A stretch of DNA of 64,000 bases from an uncultured Burkholderiales bacterium (GCA_903949285.1 CAJAYT010000097.1:1-64000); one strand, 5' to 3'. Positions 20,141-30,967 are shown, counted from the first letter of the stretch. Numbers and translations are program-made. Notes: a model not told the origin generated them from the letters alone.

Positions 20141-21298
20141 TCAAGGGGTGTAGTATTGATTGATAACACCGTTTTTGGTTGCAATGACCATATGGTCCGC
20201 ATCAACAGCGGTCGGGGCAGAGGCAAAGCCCCGGCTTGATCCAATCGGGAGTCGGTTCAGCACGGCGCCGTCTTTTTTGGATAGAAGATAAACCCAGCCT
20301 ACAGCATCACCTAGAAAGATTCCCTTTGACATAACCAAAGGCGCTGTCAGGTGATGGCTCTTGAACGCATCCCTATCCCAAAGTCTGTCACCATTGTTAA
20401 CACTCCAAGAAAGTATTTGGCCGTTGGACTCGATACTGACCAGTTGGTTGCCCTCAACGGATAAACCCTCCTCTCCAAAGGACGGGCGGGTCCAAATAAG
20501 CTTGCCCAGATCCGCATCTAAGCAACCGATTTGAGCTTGAAAAGCTCTTGTGCAGACAACATCGCCAACACGTCCAAGTGGTCCAACCAAATCTACCAAT
20601 CGTTCCAAATCGTTGATACCCCTTGGATTGGCCAAAGGCGCTTCCCAAAGTATTTTTCCCGTTAAGGGGTCAAGCCCTGTCAACCGAGCGCCAAGACCCG
20701 CAATCAGGGTATTGTGAAAGGGGGCCAAAACTCCCGCTTGCTTGAGCACCAAAGCATCGCCTGTGCGCTGTTGGGTCCAGAGTTTTTTTCCAGATGCACC
20801 GTCAAAAGCTACAACAGAGCGATCGGCCAACAACACAAACACCCGCAAACCAGCAACAACTGGGGCGGTGAATGACTGTGCACTTAAATTTTGTTGCCAA
20901 AGGACTTTGCCGTTCTCGATCACCACCAAGTCGTTGTCTTGTGTAACCACTGCGACCCGAGTTCCATCAAATCCTGCCCCAGCATTGATCAGTCCTTTGA
21001 TTTTTGTTTTCCAGGCGATGCTTCCGTTCTTAACGTTGAGTAAAGCCACGCTACCTGTGCTGGTTGCAGTTGCAATTTGATCGTTCACAATGCTCAAGGT
21101 CGCTGGGTAGTTGATCTCACCGTCCAACTCTGTTGACCAAACGACTTTGATGTCTTGTTGGGGTTGAAGAGGTTTGACTTTGTTACTGGAACAAGCGCCT
21201 AAGACGAGCAAACAAGTGATGAACAGTGATAGCAGTTTGATCGGCGAGCCGATCGCTTTGCCAAGGGGTGAGGTGATAATTTTATTCAAAGTGTTCAA
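20141..21298 (-). CDS. bamB: Outer-membrane assembly lipoprotein BamB
   Basis: Beta-propeller lipoprotein (385 residues) of the BAM complex that inserts outer-membrane proteins. The signal sequence ends in a lipobox LLVLGAC with the lipidated Cys near residue 36. The mature part contains repeated PQQ-like blades, seen as recurring GxxLW and GxIxW patterns (NGKVLWQQ, SGKKLWTQQ, TGKILWEA). The ATG overlaps the stop of the upstream yfgM-like gene by four bases, so translation is probably coupled. Confidence 0.95.
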   Translation of the reverse strand: MNTLNKIITSPLGKAIGSPIKLLSLFITCLLVLGACSSNKVKPLQPQQDIKVVWSTELDGEINYPATLSIVNDQIATATSTGSVALLNVKNGSIAWKTKIKGLINAGAGFDGTRVAVVTQDNDLVVIENGKVLWQQNLSAQSFTAPVVAGLRVFVLLADRSVVAFDGASGKKLWTQQRTGDALVLKQAGVLAPFHNTLIAGLGARLTGLDPLTGKILWEAPLANPRGINDLERLVDLVGPLGRVGDVVCTRAFQAQIGCLDADLGKLIWTRPSFGEEGLSVEGNQLVSIESNGQILSWSVNNGDRLWDRDAFKSHHLTAPLVMSKGIFLGDAVGWVYLLSKKDGAVLNRLPIGSSRGFASAPTAVDADHMVIATKNGVINQYYTP

Positions 21299-22008
21299 GG
21301 GTGATCCTTTGACTCTGTGGTTGGTTGAGTCTGAGTTGGCTTACCGCTAACACCAGAGGACTCGACGCTTGGATCTACGCCCAGTGCGTTTAACTTCGCC
21401 TCAACATATTTACGGTAAGGTGCGCGTGCGTCTAAGGCCTTCCAAGCCTTTAGATAGTGATCTTTTGATAGGTCTGGGTGTTTCTCTAGAGCGTCGATAT
21501 CGCCTAATCGATCCTCTACAAGCGGATCAAACTCAGATGCAACTTTCTCTGCCAAAAGGGCTCGAGCTTCGCCGTAAGCTTTTCTCTCAATCAACAGTCC
21601 CGCAAGTCTCAGACGTGCAAGGGATTGGTAACCCTGTTCAGAGGAATTCTTGGCGACCCAGTTGAGGGCCTCCTCAGCTTTTGGAGATTGAGCGTTCTCG
21701 TAATAAACCCTTGCTACTAAAAACGCAGCTTGATTAGCGTACGTGGTAGATCCAAACTTATCTTTAATGTCACCAAATGAGCGCTCCATCAAGGCTAGGT
21801 CAGCACTCTCTGAGGCTCGCTCTACGGTTTCAAACAAAATGGCTGATTGGGTTGAAACACGGCGTTGCCAGTATTGCCAACCGTTCCATGCAGCGTAAGC
21901 TCCCATCACAAGGATCAACGCCCATACGACGTAGTCGCCCCAACGACTCCAAAAGTGCTTTAACTCGTCGATTTGTTCTTGTTCTTCAAGGTCTAATTGC
22001 AATGCCAT
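21295..22008 (-). CDS. YfgM-like tetratricopeptide inner-membrane protein
   Basis: A 237-residue protein with a cytosolic Glu/Gln-rich N-terminus (LDLEEQEQIDELKHFW), one membrane helix (YVVWALILVMGAYAAW, about residues 28-43) and a TPR-like periplasmic domain with a Ser/Thr/Pro-rich tail. This is the YfgM/UPF0070 layout; E. coli YfgM associates with the SecYEG translocon and periplasmic chaperones. The hisS-yfgM-bamB order supports the assignment. Confidence 0.9.
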   Translation of the reverse strand: MALQLDLEEQEQIDELKHFWSRWGDYVVWALILVMGAYAAWNGWQYWQRRVSTQSAILFETVERASESADLALMERSFGDIKDKFGSTTYANQAAFLVARVYYENAQSPKAEEALNWVAKNSSEQGYQSLARLRLAGLLIERKAYGEARALLAEKVASEFDPLVEDRLGDIDALEKHPDLSKDHYLKAWKALDARAPYRKYVEAKLNALGVDPSVESSGVSGKPTQTQPTTESKDHP

Positions 22009-22137
22009 GGATTTCCCAGTTCAGTAATTCTTTTTAAAGTGAGTGTCATCTCATTCAAATGCTTACGCGGCGCAGTTCAACTGCTGACCTCATAAATGCA
22101 AATGAAAGCTTTGTTTCAGCCAAGGGTCTAAAGCCTC

Positions 22138-23475
22138 TCATCCCCCCGATTGTAGGCTTGAAGCCCAATGGTCAATCTGGGAGATAGATTCCTCTCTTTG
22201 TGCGCCCACCCCGTCTCTGAGCGATTTGATAGTAACTACGCCCTTGGAGAGCTCTTCAGCCCCAAAAATGAGTGCAAAAGAGGCTCCACTGGCATCGGCA
22301 CGCTTAAACTGTGATTTCATACTGCCGCGAGCAAATTTATCCACAGAGTCTGCGCTCGCCGCGGCACTGCCCGGATTTCCGGACGCTGAGGGTGAGTGCA
22401 TCTGAACGCTGACCCCCTTTGCGCGAAGTGTTTGAAGTACGAACATCACCTGTTCAATGCTCTTTGACTCAGGAACCACCGCGAATACATCTGGCCCCTT
22501 AGCGAACGGTATGAGTTGGGCGTCCTTTAAGAGCTCAACTACCCGCTCCACGCCCATTGCCCAACCCACTGCGGGCGCAGACTTACCCCCCATTTGAGAA
22601 ATCAAATAATCGTACCTACCCCCGCCGCAAATCGTTCCCTGGGATCCTAGTTGATCCGTAATAAATTCAAAAACTGTAAGATTGTAGTAATCCATTCCCC
22701 GAACCAAGCGGGGGTTGATTGAGTATTCAACCCCGTTCACGTCTAAAATTGAGCACACTCCCTGCAGATGAGCTCTTGAGTCAGCGCCGAGAAAGTCCAT
22801 CAACTTTGGCGCACCCTCGACCAACACTTGCATTGCAGGGTTTTTAGTATCTAAGATTCTCAGTGGATTAGAGTGCAAGCGTCGTTTTGCGTCCTCATCC
22901 AAAACAGATGCATGCGATTCAAAGTAGGCAATCAATGCCTCCCGGTGCTTGAGCCTCTCCTCAGGCTCGCCCAATGAGTTCAGTTCAAGCTTGACATTTT
23001 TTAGACCCAGCTCTCTCCAAAGTGAGTGCGCCATGAGAATCAATTCAGCATCGACATCTGGGAGTGCAAATCCAAGTGCTTCAGCTCCAATTTGGTGGAA
23101 CTGTCTGTAGCGACCTCGTTGGGGCCGCTCATGCCTGAACATTGGACCCATGTAGAAAAGCCGCTTACCCCCGTCGTAGAGCAAGTTGTGCTCGATCGTT
23201 GCACGCACGACCCCCGCCGTAGCCTCAGGTCTTAGAGTCAACTGCTCATGGTTCAGTCTATCTTCAAAGGAGTACATCTCCTTTTCAACAATATCTGTGA
23301 CCTCACCCAGGCCTCTGATGAAAAGTGCGGTGGGCTCAACAATTGGAGTTCTTATGTTGGAATAGCCATAACGGCGCATTACGTCTTGAACAACACCCTC
23401 CAACCAGACCCATGCATTTGAATCAGGCGGGAGTAGATCGTTCATGCCTTTGACGGCTGTTAATTTTTGACTCAT
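22138..23475 (-). CDS. hisS: Histidyl-tRNA synthetase
   Basis: Class II synthetase of 445 residues. It begins with [13 protein letters not shown]. Motif 2 is [22 protein letters not shown], the histidine-binding loops are [15 protein letters not shown] and [15 protein letters not shown], and the C-terminal anticodon-binding domain is present with a small Ser/Ala-rich insert near residues 365-380 ([12 protein letters not shown]). That insert is unusual but lies on a surface loop region. The gene is 129 bases upstream of the yfgM-like gene. Confidence 0.98.
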   Translation of the reverse strand: MSQKLTAVKGMNDLLPPDSNAWVWLEGVVQDVMRRYGYSNIRTPIVEPTALFIRGLGEVTDIVEKEMYSFEDRLNHEQLTLRPEATAGVVRATIEHNLLYDGGKRLFYMGPMFRHERPQRGRYRQFHQIGAEALGFALPDVDAELILMAHSLWRELGLKNVKLELNSLGEPEERLKHREALIAYFESHASVLDEDAKRRLHSNPLRILDTKNPAMQVLVEGAPKLMDFLGADSRAHLQGVCSILDVNGVEYSINPRLVRGMDYYNLTVFEFITDQLGSQGTICGGGRYDYLISQMGGKSAPAVGWAMGVERVVELLKDAQLIPFAKGPDVFAVVPESKSIEQVMFVLQTLRAKGVSVQMHSPSASGNPGSAAASADSVDKFARGSMKSQFKRADASGASFALIFGAEELSKGVVTIKSLRDGVGAQREESISQIDHWASSLQSGG

Positions 23476-23527
23476 GAATTAAGAGGAAATTAAGGGGAAA
23501 TTGAGGATTAAAGAATAATGAATTAAC

Positions 23528-24796
23528 TCAAGTGCCAAAGCGCTTTTTAACGTATTGGTCGACTATTTTGTGAAACTCCTGAGCAATTGAATCCCCCCTA
23601 AGCGTCAGCACTTTCTCGCCGTCTATAAAGACCGGAGCAGCGGGAGCCTCACCTGTTCCGGGCAAGCTTATCCCAATATCAGCGTGCTTGCTCTCTCCGG
23701 GGCCGTTCACGATACAACCCATCACCGCTACCTTTAAATTCTCAACCCCTGGATACTGCTTACGCCAGACAAGCATTTGGGAACGAAGATAGTTGTCAAT
23801 CTCCTGTGCCAATACTTGAAATGTGGTGCTGGTCGTTCTTCCGCAGCCCGGACAAGCCGTAACACTGGGAACGAAGGTCCTGAGTCCAAGGGATTGCAAG
23901 ATCTCGTTGGCGATTACAACCTCTTGGGTTCTTGCCTCGTTGGGTTGAGGGGTCAGGGATACGCGTATCGTGTCACCAATTCCCTCTTGCAACAAAATGC
24001 CCAGCGATACGCTTGACGCAACTGTCCCTTTGGTGCCCATGCCAGCCTCTGTCAAGCCAAGATGAAGGGCGTAGTTACACCGCTTTGAGAGCGCCCGGTA
24101 GACTGCAATCAAATCTTGTACACCGCTTACCTTGCAGCTTAGGATAATTTGCTCGCCCTTTAATCCCAAGGATTCTGCCAATTGCGCGGACTCGATAGCA
24201 GACGTAATCAATGACTCATACATCACTTGCTTGGCGTCCCAGGGCTCTTTGCGAGAAGCATTCACATCCATCAGTCTCGCTAAAAGTTCTTGATCTAAGC
24301 TCCCCCAATTAACGCCAATTCGAACCGCCTTATCGTATCGAATCGCTGCCTCAATCATCTGCGCAAACTGCTTATCGTGTTTATCGCCTTTGCCGACATT
24401 TCCCGGATTGATGCGGTACTTAGAGAGTGCCTTTGCACAGTCTGGGTGCTCGGTGAGCAATTTATGCCCGTTGTAATGAAAATCCCCAATGAGGGGGACA
24501 TGAATATCCATCTTATCGAGCTGTTCGCGGATGTGCGGAACGGCTGCTGCAGCCTCTGGCGTATTCACCGTAATCCTAACCATCTCGGAGCCTGCTTGGG
24601 CAAGTTCTTTGACCTGTATGGCGGTCCCGATAACATCCTCTGTGTCCGTGTTCGTCATGGACTGTACACGCACCGGGGCACCTCCACCAACGGTTACGAC
24701 GTGCTCGCCCCAACTCACCCGTGCTTGGTGAGTGTGGTTTACCAATGGTTTGGAAAAAGGCGTGGGTAAATGCTGCTCAGAATTGGTAGAGTCCAT
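23528..24796 (-). CDS. ispG: 4-hydroxy-3-methylbut-2-enyl diphosphate synthase (IspG/GcpE)
   Basis: [4Fe-4S] enzyme (422 residues) of the MEP isoprenoid pathway that reduces MEcPP to HMBPP. The N-terminal TIM-barrel starts at [19 protein letters not shown]. Cluster ligands lie in [11 protein letters not shown] and [10 protein letters not shown]. In most proteobacteria pilF and rodZ lie between rlmN and ispG; here only 40 bases separate ispG from rlmN, so both are missing from this site. Confidence 0.97.
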   Translation of the reverse strand: MDSTNSEQHLPTPFSKPLVNHTHQARVSWGEHVVTVGGGAPVRVQSMTNTDTEDVIGTAIQVKELAQAGSEMVRITVNTPEAAAAVPHIREQLDKMDIHVPLIGDFHYNGHKLLTEHPDCAKALSKYRINPGNVGKGDKHDKQFAQMIEAAIRYDKAVRIGVNWGSLDQELLARLMDVNASRKEPWDAKQVMYESLITSAIESAQLAESLGLKGEQIILSCKVSGVQDLIAVYRALSKRCNYALHLGLTEAGMGTKGTVASSVSLGILLQEGIGDTIRVSLTPQPNEARTQEVVIANEILQSLGLRTFVPSVTACPGCGRTTSTTFQVLAQEIDNYLRSQMLVWRKQYPGVENLKVAVMGCIVNGPGESKHADIGISLPGTGEAPAAPVFIDGEKVLTLRGDSIAQEFHKIVDQYVKKRFGT

Positions 24797-24836
24797 GATC
24801 TGAATGATTAATTGAATGTTTTAATAGAAAAAAATG

Positions 24837-25976
24837 TCACTGAAGGGATTCAACGGGCTTTAGCGGTATTGTCTTTTGTTTGGACATTCTGTGCACTACA
24901 TCCGTCCTGTCAAGCACCTCTCCGGCGAGTTGACCACAAGCTGCATCGATATCGTCCCCCCTGGTTTTGCGAACCGTTGTGACGATACCCGCCGCAAGTA
25001 GGAGTTGAGAGAAGGCTTTAACGGTTTGCGGTGGGCTGCACAGCAGTCCTGAGGCCGGGAACGGGTTAAAGGGTATTAAATTAATTTTGGCAGGCAGGGA
25101 TTGCAGCTTCAAAGCAGGCGATGGTCTTAACCAATCAACGATCTCTTGAGCGTGTTCCAAAGAGTCGTTAACGCCGTCAAGCATGCAGTACTCAAAGGTT
25201 ATGAAATCTCTGGGCGCTACGGCTAAATAGGATACGCACGCTTGTCTAAGTTCTGCGAGGGGGTATTTCTTGTTGAGTGGCACCAAACGGTCTCTGAGCG
25301 TGTCGTTGGGTGCGTGAAGTGACACCGCTAATGCTACCGGTGCATCACGCCCTAAACGCTCTATCATTGGGACTACGCCGGAGGTTGAAACGGTTAGGCG
25401 TCGTCGAGAGATCCCGTATCCATGGTCGCTCAGCATCGTTTTGAGAGCAGGCACAAGAGCTGAGTAATTTTGAAGGGGCTCACCCATACCCATCATGACA
25501 ATGTTGGAGATGATGCGCTCGGACCGGGCAAACTCAGCTCGAAGTGTGTGCTCGACAAACCAAAGTTGAGACACAATTTCGGCGGTTGTTAGATTTCGAC
25601 TAAATCCTTGGTGTCCCGTAGAGCAAAAGACACACCCAACTGCGCAACCAGCTTGGGAGGATATGCAAAGGGTACCTCTATCCTCCTCAGGTATGAAGAC
25701 AGTTTCCACCGCGTCGCCGGCTCCCACATCAAAAAGCCATTTGATAGTGCCGTCTTTGGAGTTCTGTCGTGAAAGAACTTTTAAGGGAGTGATCGTGCAG
25801 TGTGACTCTAACAAAATTCTTAAAGACTTTGCCAGATCCGTCATTTGATCAAAACTATTCGCACCCCGTTGATGTATCCAACGAAAGAGCTGAGTTGCCC
25901 GAAAACGCTTTTCCCCCAAACTCTCGCAGTACTGGCTTAACTGTTCTAGGTCAAATTCGAGGAGGTTAACGGGCAT
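24837..25976 (-). CDS. rlmN: Dual-specificity rRNA/tRNA (adenine C2) methyltransferase
   Basis: Radical-SAM enzyme (379 residues) that methylates A2503 of 23S rRNA and A37 of certain tRNAs. The cluster motif CAVGCVFC lies near residue 110. The SAM-binding [13 protein letters not shown] and the C-terminal [15 protein letters not shown] with the methyl-carrying Cys are intact. The ATG at 25976 gives the family N-terminus ([16 protein letters not shown]). Confidence 0.97.
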   Translation of the reverse strand: MPVNLLEFDLEQLSQYCESLGEKRFRATQLFRWIHQRGANSFDQMTDLAKSLRILLESHCTITPLKVLSRQNSKDGTIKWLFDVGAGDAVETVFIPEEDRGTLCISSQAGCAVGCVFCSTGHQGFSRNLTTAEIVSQLWFVEHTLRAEFARSERIISNIVMMGMGEPLQNYSALVPALKTMLSDHGYGISRRRLTVSTSGVVPMIERLGRDAPVALAVSLHAPNDTLRDRLVPLNKKYPLAELRQACVSYLAVAPRDFITFEYCMLDGVNDSLEHAQEIVDWLRPSPALKLQSLPAKINLIPFNPFPASGLLCSPPQTVKAFSQLLLAAGIVTTVRKTRGDDIDAACGQLAGEVLDRTDVVHRMSKQKTIPLKPVESLQ

Positions 25977-25989
25977 CTGGGTTCGTTTG

Positions 25990-26032
25990 CTTGAGGGACC
26001 CGTCCCGCCAATAAGCTGGATCGGCCCTCAAG
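25990..26032. terminator. Long stem-loop between ndk and rlmN
   Basis: CTTGAGGG (25990-25997) pairs with CCCTCAAG (26025-26032), and two more G-C pairs can form inside. It lies in the 65-base gap between the ndk stop and the rlmN start. No T-run follows in either direction, so it may be an attenuating or processing hairpin rather than a full terminator. Confidence 0.4.
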
Positions 26033-26041
26033 AATCAAAGC

Positions 26042-26467
26042 TTAGTGGCCGTAGACTTCTAGGCCGGCAAAGAAGAATGAAATTTCATGAGCAGCTGTCT
26101 CAGGACCATCAGATCCGTGAACTGCGTTGGCGTCAATGCTGTCAGCAAAATCTGCACGAATAGTTCCTTTGTCTGCTTTTTTAGGATCTGTTGCGCCCAT
26201 TAAATCGCGGTTTTTTTGAATGGCGTTGGGACCCTGCAGAACTTGGATCATCACTGGACCAGAGATCATGAAAGATACGAGATCTTTGAAGAAAGGACGG
26301 TCTTTGTGAACGCCGTAAAATGCTTCTGCCTCTTCTTTAGAGAGATGCTTCATGCGTGAAGCAACAACCTTTAACCCTGCAGATTCAAAACGTGAGTAGA
26401 TTTGACCGATGACGTTTTTTGCAACTGCGTCGGGCTTGATAATAGAGAGAGTACGTTCTTGAGACAT
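26042..26467 (-). CDS. ndk: Nucleoside diphosphate kinase
   Basis: Balances nucleoside triphosphates by phosphate transfer through an active-site His. The product has 141 residues, the standard length. It begins [17 protein letters not shown] and has the catalytic motif [12 protein letters not shown] with the phospho-His. [11 protein letters not shown] and the Kpn loop region are normal. It is the first gene of the ndk-rlmN pair in this minus-strand cluster. Confidence 0.98.
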   Translation of the reverse strand: MSQERTLSIIKPDAVAKNVIGQIYSRFESAGLKVVASRMKHLSKEEAEAFYGVHKDRPFFKDLVSFMISGPVMIQVLQGPNAIQKNRDLMGATDPKKADKGTIRADFADSIDANAVHGSDGPETAAHEISFFFAGLEVYGH

Positions 26468-26638
26468 GAGTGAAATTTTCCTGTTTTTATCGTTAAAAAG
26501 TAAAAGTAAATATTCAAATTAACCTTAGCCTACTATTTTAGCTTTTTAAGAGGCGCAAGAGGGCTAAGTTGTCGTAATTTGGCTTTGTATAGCTCAAAAT
26601 CTGGCCTACAAATAACCCCAACCAGGTAAAAGTAGATC

Positions 26639-28084
26639 CTAGGGGCGACCACGTCCGCCAGGTTTTTTGGAGCCCGGTTTAGATACGAACCCATCCGCAC
26701 CTTTGCCTGCCCCAGTAAACCCGCCCGAGCTGACATTGGCGCGTCTGCGCCCTTTGGCATCTTTTCGCAGTTTTGAGTAACTGTCTGCACCAATGGTTAC
26801 TGTTTTTATCGGTTTTTCGGTATTTTGAGGTGTTTTATCATCTTTTACGGTCAATTCCCTTGGATTGACGTAGGACGGAGCGCCTCTTCTGGACCTGGAG
26901 GTGGTTTTTGCCAATTTGATCATGGCAGCCTCAGGAGATTTCGCTCTAGGTCCAGACTTGGGTGAGCTGATCCTTTTGCCTCTTTTAACAGGTTGTTGAT
27001 GGGTTTCATGACCTACCAAGTTCATCAGTGCTTGAACGTCAGGCTCACCAAGCTCCATCCAGTGACCTCGTTGGAGACCCTTTGGCAGTGCCATCGCACC
27101 GTATCGGATGCGGATCAAGCGGCTTACAGCGTGCCCAACCGATTCAAAAAGACGTCTTACCTCACGGTTACGGCCCTCTTGAATCGTCACCCTGTACCAG
27201 CAGTTTGCACCCTCGCCTCCACCGTCCTCGATAGAGCCAAAACTAGCAGGCCCATCGTCCAAGTTCACACCCTCTAATAAACGTTCCTTTTCCTCTTTCT
27301 TAAGAGCGCCCAGGACGCGCACTGCGTATTCACGCTCTAGACCAAATCTTGGGTGCATTAACTTGTTCGCCAACTCACCAGAATTGGTAAATAGCAGTAA
27401 ACCCTCGGTATTGATATCTAAACGGCCTACAGACTGCCACTTACCGGTGTAGAGCCTGGGCAATTTTCTAAAAACAGTAGGCCTATTTTGGGGATCATCT
27501 GTGGTCACAATTTCGCCAACTGGCTTGTGATAAGCGATAACCTTTGCCTGTGGCGCAGCAACCCGCCAATGAACCACATGTCCATTGACTTTGACAACAT
27601 CACCTTGCTGAATTCGTTGGCCCACGTGCGCTGGTTGGTTGTTAACCGTGACTCGCCCTTGCGTGATCATGGCCTCCATCTCAAGTCTAGAGCCCAGGCC
27701 GGATTGAGCTAACACTTTATGCAGCTTGGGGGATTCAGACTGGGGTAATAGAACACGCTTGGAGGGCTCGTCCGCGTGAGGAGATTCAAGTACTAAGTCA
27801 TCGTCGGCGAATACAGAGTCATCTGAACCCCCTAAATCATCAAATGCCCCGGATGTAACGTCCTCAAAAGCGACGCCATTTGTGGATAAAGCGGGACTTT
27901 GGATCGGCTCTGAATCAGCGTGAGTCGCGGTGGGTTTGGATGCTAAAGGAGCTCTAGGGCCTGTAGGGCCTTTTGGGGCCCTACCAGGCTTTTCTGTACT
28001 TGCAGTCCTGGAGGTGGTTGAGGACTTGGTGTGTTCGTCAGTGGGTGAGTCTGATGAGCCTTTATTTATTTTTCTTGTGGTCAT
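26639..28084 (-). CDS. rluB: 23S rRNA pseudouridine synthase B with long tails
   Basis: RsuA-family pseudouridine synthase (481 residues). The catalytic core spans about residues 118-350: S4 domain (LHKVLAQSGLGSRLEMEAMI), active-site GRLDINTEGLLLFTN with catalytic Asp, and EGRNREVRRLFESVGH. A 115-residue Ser/Thr/Asp-rich N-terminal extension and a 130-residue basic Lys/Arg/Gly-rich C-terminal tail flank it. Such tails are common in Burkholderiales homologues and probably contact RNA. The next gene upstream is scpB. Confidence 0.94.
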   Translation of the reverse strand: MTTRKINKGSSDSPTDEHTKSSTTSRTASTEKPGRAPKGPTGPRAPLASKPTATHADSEPIQSPALSTNGVAFEDVTSGAFDDLGGSDDSVFADDDLVLESPHADEPSKRVLLPQSESPKLHKVLAQSGLGSRLEMEAMITQGRVTVNNQPAHVGQRIQQGDVVKVNGHVVHWRVAAPQAKVIAYHKPVGEIVTTDDPQNRPTVFRKLPRLYTGKWQSVGRLDINTEGLLLFTNSGELANKLMHPRFGLEREYAVRVLGALKKEEKERLLEGVNLDDGPASFGSIEDGGGEGANCWYRVTIQEGRNREVRRLFESVGHAVSRLIRIRYGAMALPKGLQRGHWMELGEPDVQALMNLVGHETHQQPVKRGKRISSPKSGPRAKSPEAAMIKLAKTTSRSRRGAPSYVNPRELTVKDDKTPQNTEKPIKTVTIGADSYSKLRKDAKGRRRANVSSGGFTGAGKGADGFVSKPGSKKPGGRGRP

Positions 28085-28137
28085 CGGGACTCTTAGTAAA
28101 AGTAATTAATGAAGTTTAACGAAAAGGGATACACGAA

Positions 28138-28884
28138 TCAACCAGTGGTGTCATTGGACTGTTGGTCATGTTGGATTTGAGTTTGCACATCGTCTGTATG
28201 CTCGGCCAAATCGGCATGCTCGTGTTCGTTATTAACTACTTGAGAATGCTCTGTCGGTTCAAGCGCGAGAGTTGACTCAAGCGATTCAGCGGTCTGTAAA
28301 TTCTCCAAATCCATTTCAAGTTGATTTTCACTCACCATGTCTTCAAGTTTGGGGAAAGCGTCTCCTAATTCTGAGGAGTCTTGTAGGCTGGGTAACTGAT
28401 CTAACGAGCTCAGACCCAAGTCGTCCAAGAATTGTTTGGTGGTTGCGTACAAGCCAGGTCTTCCAACGGTTTCCCTGTGACCAATTACCTCCACCCAACC
28501 GCGGTCCTCTAGTTGTTTGATAACCATGGAGTTGATTGCAACACCTCGGATATCTTCCATATCCCCTCTGGTGCAGGGCTGTCTATACGCAATGATCGCC
28601 AGTGTCTCCATTGCAGCGCGTGAATATTTAGGCGGTTTTTCAGGGTGCAGGCGATCAAGATAAACCCGCATCTCAGGGCGACTTTGAAAGCGCCAGCCCG
28701 AAGCAACCTGTAAAAGCTCAACCCCACGCTGCTGCCAATCTTGTTGCAAAGATTCAAGCAAGGTTTTGATCGTGTCGGCTGCAACTTCGTCATTGAATAA
28801 AACACCCATCTCACGCAGATTAAGGGGTTGCGACGAACAAATAAGTGCAGTCTCGAGGACACGCTTGGCATCCGCGGTATTCAT
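28138..28884 (-). CDS. scpB: Segregation and condensation protein B
   Basis: Winged-helix subunit of the SMC-ScpAB condensin (248 residues). Conserved elements are [12 protein letters not shown] at the N-terminus, [53 protein letters not shown] and FLDDLGL. The last 80 residues are acidic, Glu/His/Gln-rich and probably unstructured. scpA and smc are not in the window. It is 53 bases upstream of rluB, a common pairing. Confidence 0.95.
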   Translation of the reverse strand: MNTADAKRVLETALICSSQPLNLREMGVLFNDEVAADTIKTLLESLQQDWQQRGVELLQVASGWRFQSRPEMRVYLDRLHPEKPPKYSRAAMETLAIIAYRQPCTRGDMEDIRGVAINSMVIKQLEDRGWVEVIGHRETVGRPGLYATTKQFLDDLGLSSLDQLPSLQDSSELGDAFPKLEDMVSENQLEMDLENLQTAESLESTLALEPTEHSQVVNNEHEHADLAEHTDDVQTQIQHDQQSNDTTG

Positions 28885-29002
28885 AACATTTAAATTTGGG
28901 ATTTAGATAACGATCAAAATCATTACCAGGGTGTTAAATTGACGTTGCAAGAGGCCGCCGCAGGGAAAAAAGCCCGACGCTAAGACCACAAGCAACGCCT
29001 GC

Positions 29003-30118
29003 TTAGGAGGGCATATTGTAACCGAGGGACCACGCTCCAAGCGCAGTTTGCATATCGGCTGGTAAGTCGGCCTTAAAGTTCATAGGCTCACCCGTCATAG
29101 GGTGGTCAAATCCCAATTTGTAAGCATGAAGAGCTTGCCTTTTGATACTCTCATGCACACGTCCCCCGTAGACAACATCTGCCAAAATCGGGTGTCCAAT
29201 ACTGGCGAGATGGACTCTGATTTGATGGGTCCTGCCCGTGTGTAACTGGCAGTGCAATAGGCAAACCTCCTCTTCAGAGTTCGGCGTGCCCGGCGGGGTG
29301 ACTTCTACCCCGTTGGAGATCAAGGTAAAAGTGGTTTTAGCTGTCTTTCCTGGAGTGCGCAGTAAATCGACCACGGCCATTTTGAGTCTGTTTCTAGGAT
29401 CTCGGCCAATACTTGCTTCTACCACTTTAACCTCAGGCCCAGTCCAGGCTCTGTGGGCTATTGCAAGGTATTCCCGGTGCACATCGCGGTTGGCAATTTG
29501 AATGACCAAAGCGTCCATACAAGCCCGGGTTTTAGCAAGCACCATCAAACCACTTGTATCCTTATCCAGTCTGTGCACGATACCCGCCCTGGGAACTTGT
29601 GTGAGCTGAGGATCCAAATACAACAAACCGTTCAAAAGAGTCCCGCCCCAGTTCCCCGGGGCTGGGTGAACAACCAAATTGGCAGGTTTATTGATAACAC
29701 GGATGTGCGCGTCCTCAAACAAGACCTCAAGCTGCATTTGTTCTGGCTTGTAGGCAAGTGCTTGTGGGGATGGTTTGAGTGATAGCCTAAAGCGTTCAAA
29801 TGCATGGGCTTTAGATGCAATTTTGGTGACTGTTTGTACGCTCGAGGGACTGAGCTGATGGGTTGAAATACCCCCAGTACTCAACCTCTCAACACATGAG
29901 TCTGAGATGAGTTGCTGAACGTAGTTACGGGAAAATTCAGGTAACAGCGCGGTTAAAACCACATCCAATCGCTGAAGATGCATGGTTTCTGGGATCAAGA
30001 TCTCCCTGACCTCTATTTCGGGGCCTAAATCCTCGGTTTCTAAAGAATCCAAATCCTTTTCGGGAAGTTGCTCTAAAGCCTCTGGCTTAGAAGATAATAA
30101 GGGTGCATTGAATTTCAA
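29003..30118 (-). CDS. rluD: RluD-type 23S rRNA pseudouridine synthase
   Basis: RluA/RluD-family enzyme (371 residues). An acidic N-terminal stretch of about 45 residues precedes an S4-like domain (LQRLDVVLTALLPEFSRNYVQQLI). The catalytic core has INKPANLVVHPAPGN, the active-site HRLDKDTSGLMVLAKT with catalytic Asp, and HTGRTHQIRVHLA. The start codon is only 12 bases from the divergent bamD start, so the two promoters must overlap coding sequence unless RluD begins further inside. Confidence 0.93.
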   Translation of the reverse strand: MKFNAPLLSSKPEALEQLPEKDLDSLETEDLGPEIEVREILIPETMHLQRLDVVLTALLPEFSRNYVQQLISDSCVERLSTGGISTHQLSPSSVQTVTKIASKAHAFERFRLSLKPSPQALAYKPEQMQLEVLFEDAHIRVINKPANLVVHPAPGNWGGTLLNGLLYLDPQLTQVPRAGIVHRLDKDTSGLMVLAKTRACMDALVIQIANRDVHREYLAIAHRAWTGPEVKVVEASIGRDPRNRLKMAVVDLLRTPGKTAKTTFTLISNGVEVTPPGTPNSEEEVCLLHCQLHTGRTHQIRVHLASIGHPILADVVYGGRVHESIKRQALHAYKLGFDHPMTGEPMNFKADLPADMQTALGAWSLGYNMPS

Positions 30119-30130
30119 GAAAGAGTTCCC

Positions 30131-30952
30131 GTGTTCAGAAGATTGATATTATCCTCCTTACCTCGCTCCATATTCTTGCTTTCCCTTGGGATTGGTTTAA
30201 TTATTGGGGGTTGTGCCAATGATAAAGACCTCACATCAGCTTGGTCGACAGATAAACTCTATGAACAAGCAAAAGAAGAGATGGACAACAAGTCCTATGA
30301 CAAAGCTATTGGGTATTACGAAAAATTAGAAGGCAGGGCTGCGGGTACGACGCTAGCTCAGCAAGCCCAGCTTGAGAAGGCATTTGCTCAATACAAAAAC
30401 TCAGAGCCCGCATTGGCCGTGAGTACCTTAGACCGGTTTATCAAATTGAACCCATCCAGTCCTGCACTTGACTACGCTTTTTATCTGCGTGGTGTTGTGA
30501 ACTTTAACGACGATCTGGGTCTATTTTCACGCTACTTCAATCAAGACTTGTCCGAGAGAGATCAAAAGGCGGCGAAGCAATCCTTTGAATCCTTCAAGGA
30601 AGTCGTTACAAGGTTTCCTGACTCTAAATATGCACCTGACTCAGCACTTCGGATGCGTTTTATCATCAACACACTCGCAAAGTCTGAGGTGATTGTTGCT
30701 AAATACTATTACAAGAAAGGTGCCTACGTAGCGGCCATCAACCGCGCCAAGTCTGCCATATCCGATTACCAAGATGTGCCCATCATTGAAGACGCGTTGA
30801 TCATTATGATCAATAGTTATAACGCATTAGGACTACAACAGTTGAAAGAAGATACTGTTCGAGTTCTGCAACAGTCGTATCCTAACAGTGAGTATTTTGG
30901 TAAAAAGGACGCTCAAAAGTCAACAGGTTGGAAGACTTGGTTTGGCAAATAA
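30131..30952 (+). CDS. bamD: Outer-membrane assembly lipoprotein BamD
   Basis: Essential TPR lipoprotein of the BAM complex (273 residues). The signal sequence with lipobox IGGC (Cys28) is followed by WSTDKLYEQAKEEMDNKSYDKAIGYYEKLE, the first TPR, and further repeats (QLEKAFAQYKNSEPALAVSTLDRFIKLNP, YAFYLRGVVNF). The start is a GTG at 30131 preceded by AAGAAAGAG. BamB of the same complex is encoded about 9 kb away. It is divergent from rluD and convergent with the helicase gene. Confidence 0.95.
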   Translation: MFRRLILSSLPRSIFLLSLGIGLIIGGCANDKDLTSAWSTDKLYEQAKEEMDNKSYDKAIGYYEKLEGRAAGTTLAQQAQLEKAFAQYKNSEPALAVSTLDRFIKLNPSSPALDYAFYLRGVVNFNDDLGLFSRYFNQDLSERDQKAAKQSFESFKEVVTRFPDSKYAPDSALRMRFIINTLAKSEVIVAKYYYKKGAYVAAINRAKSAISDYQDVPIIEDALIIMINSYNALGLQQLKEDTVRVLQQSYPNSEYFGKKDAQKSTGWKTWFGK

Positions 30953-30967
30953 ATCGAACTTTTAATT

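Noticed and set aside
26533-26793. 86-codon minus-strand frame at the 3' end of rluB
   Set aside because: It overlaps the Arg/Gly-rich rluB tail in another frame and has no recognisable motif.
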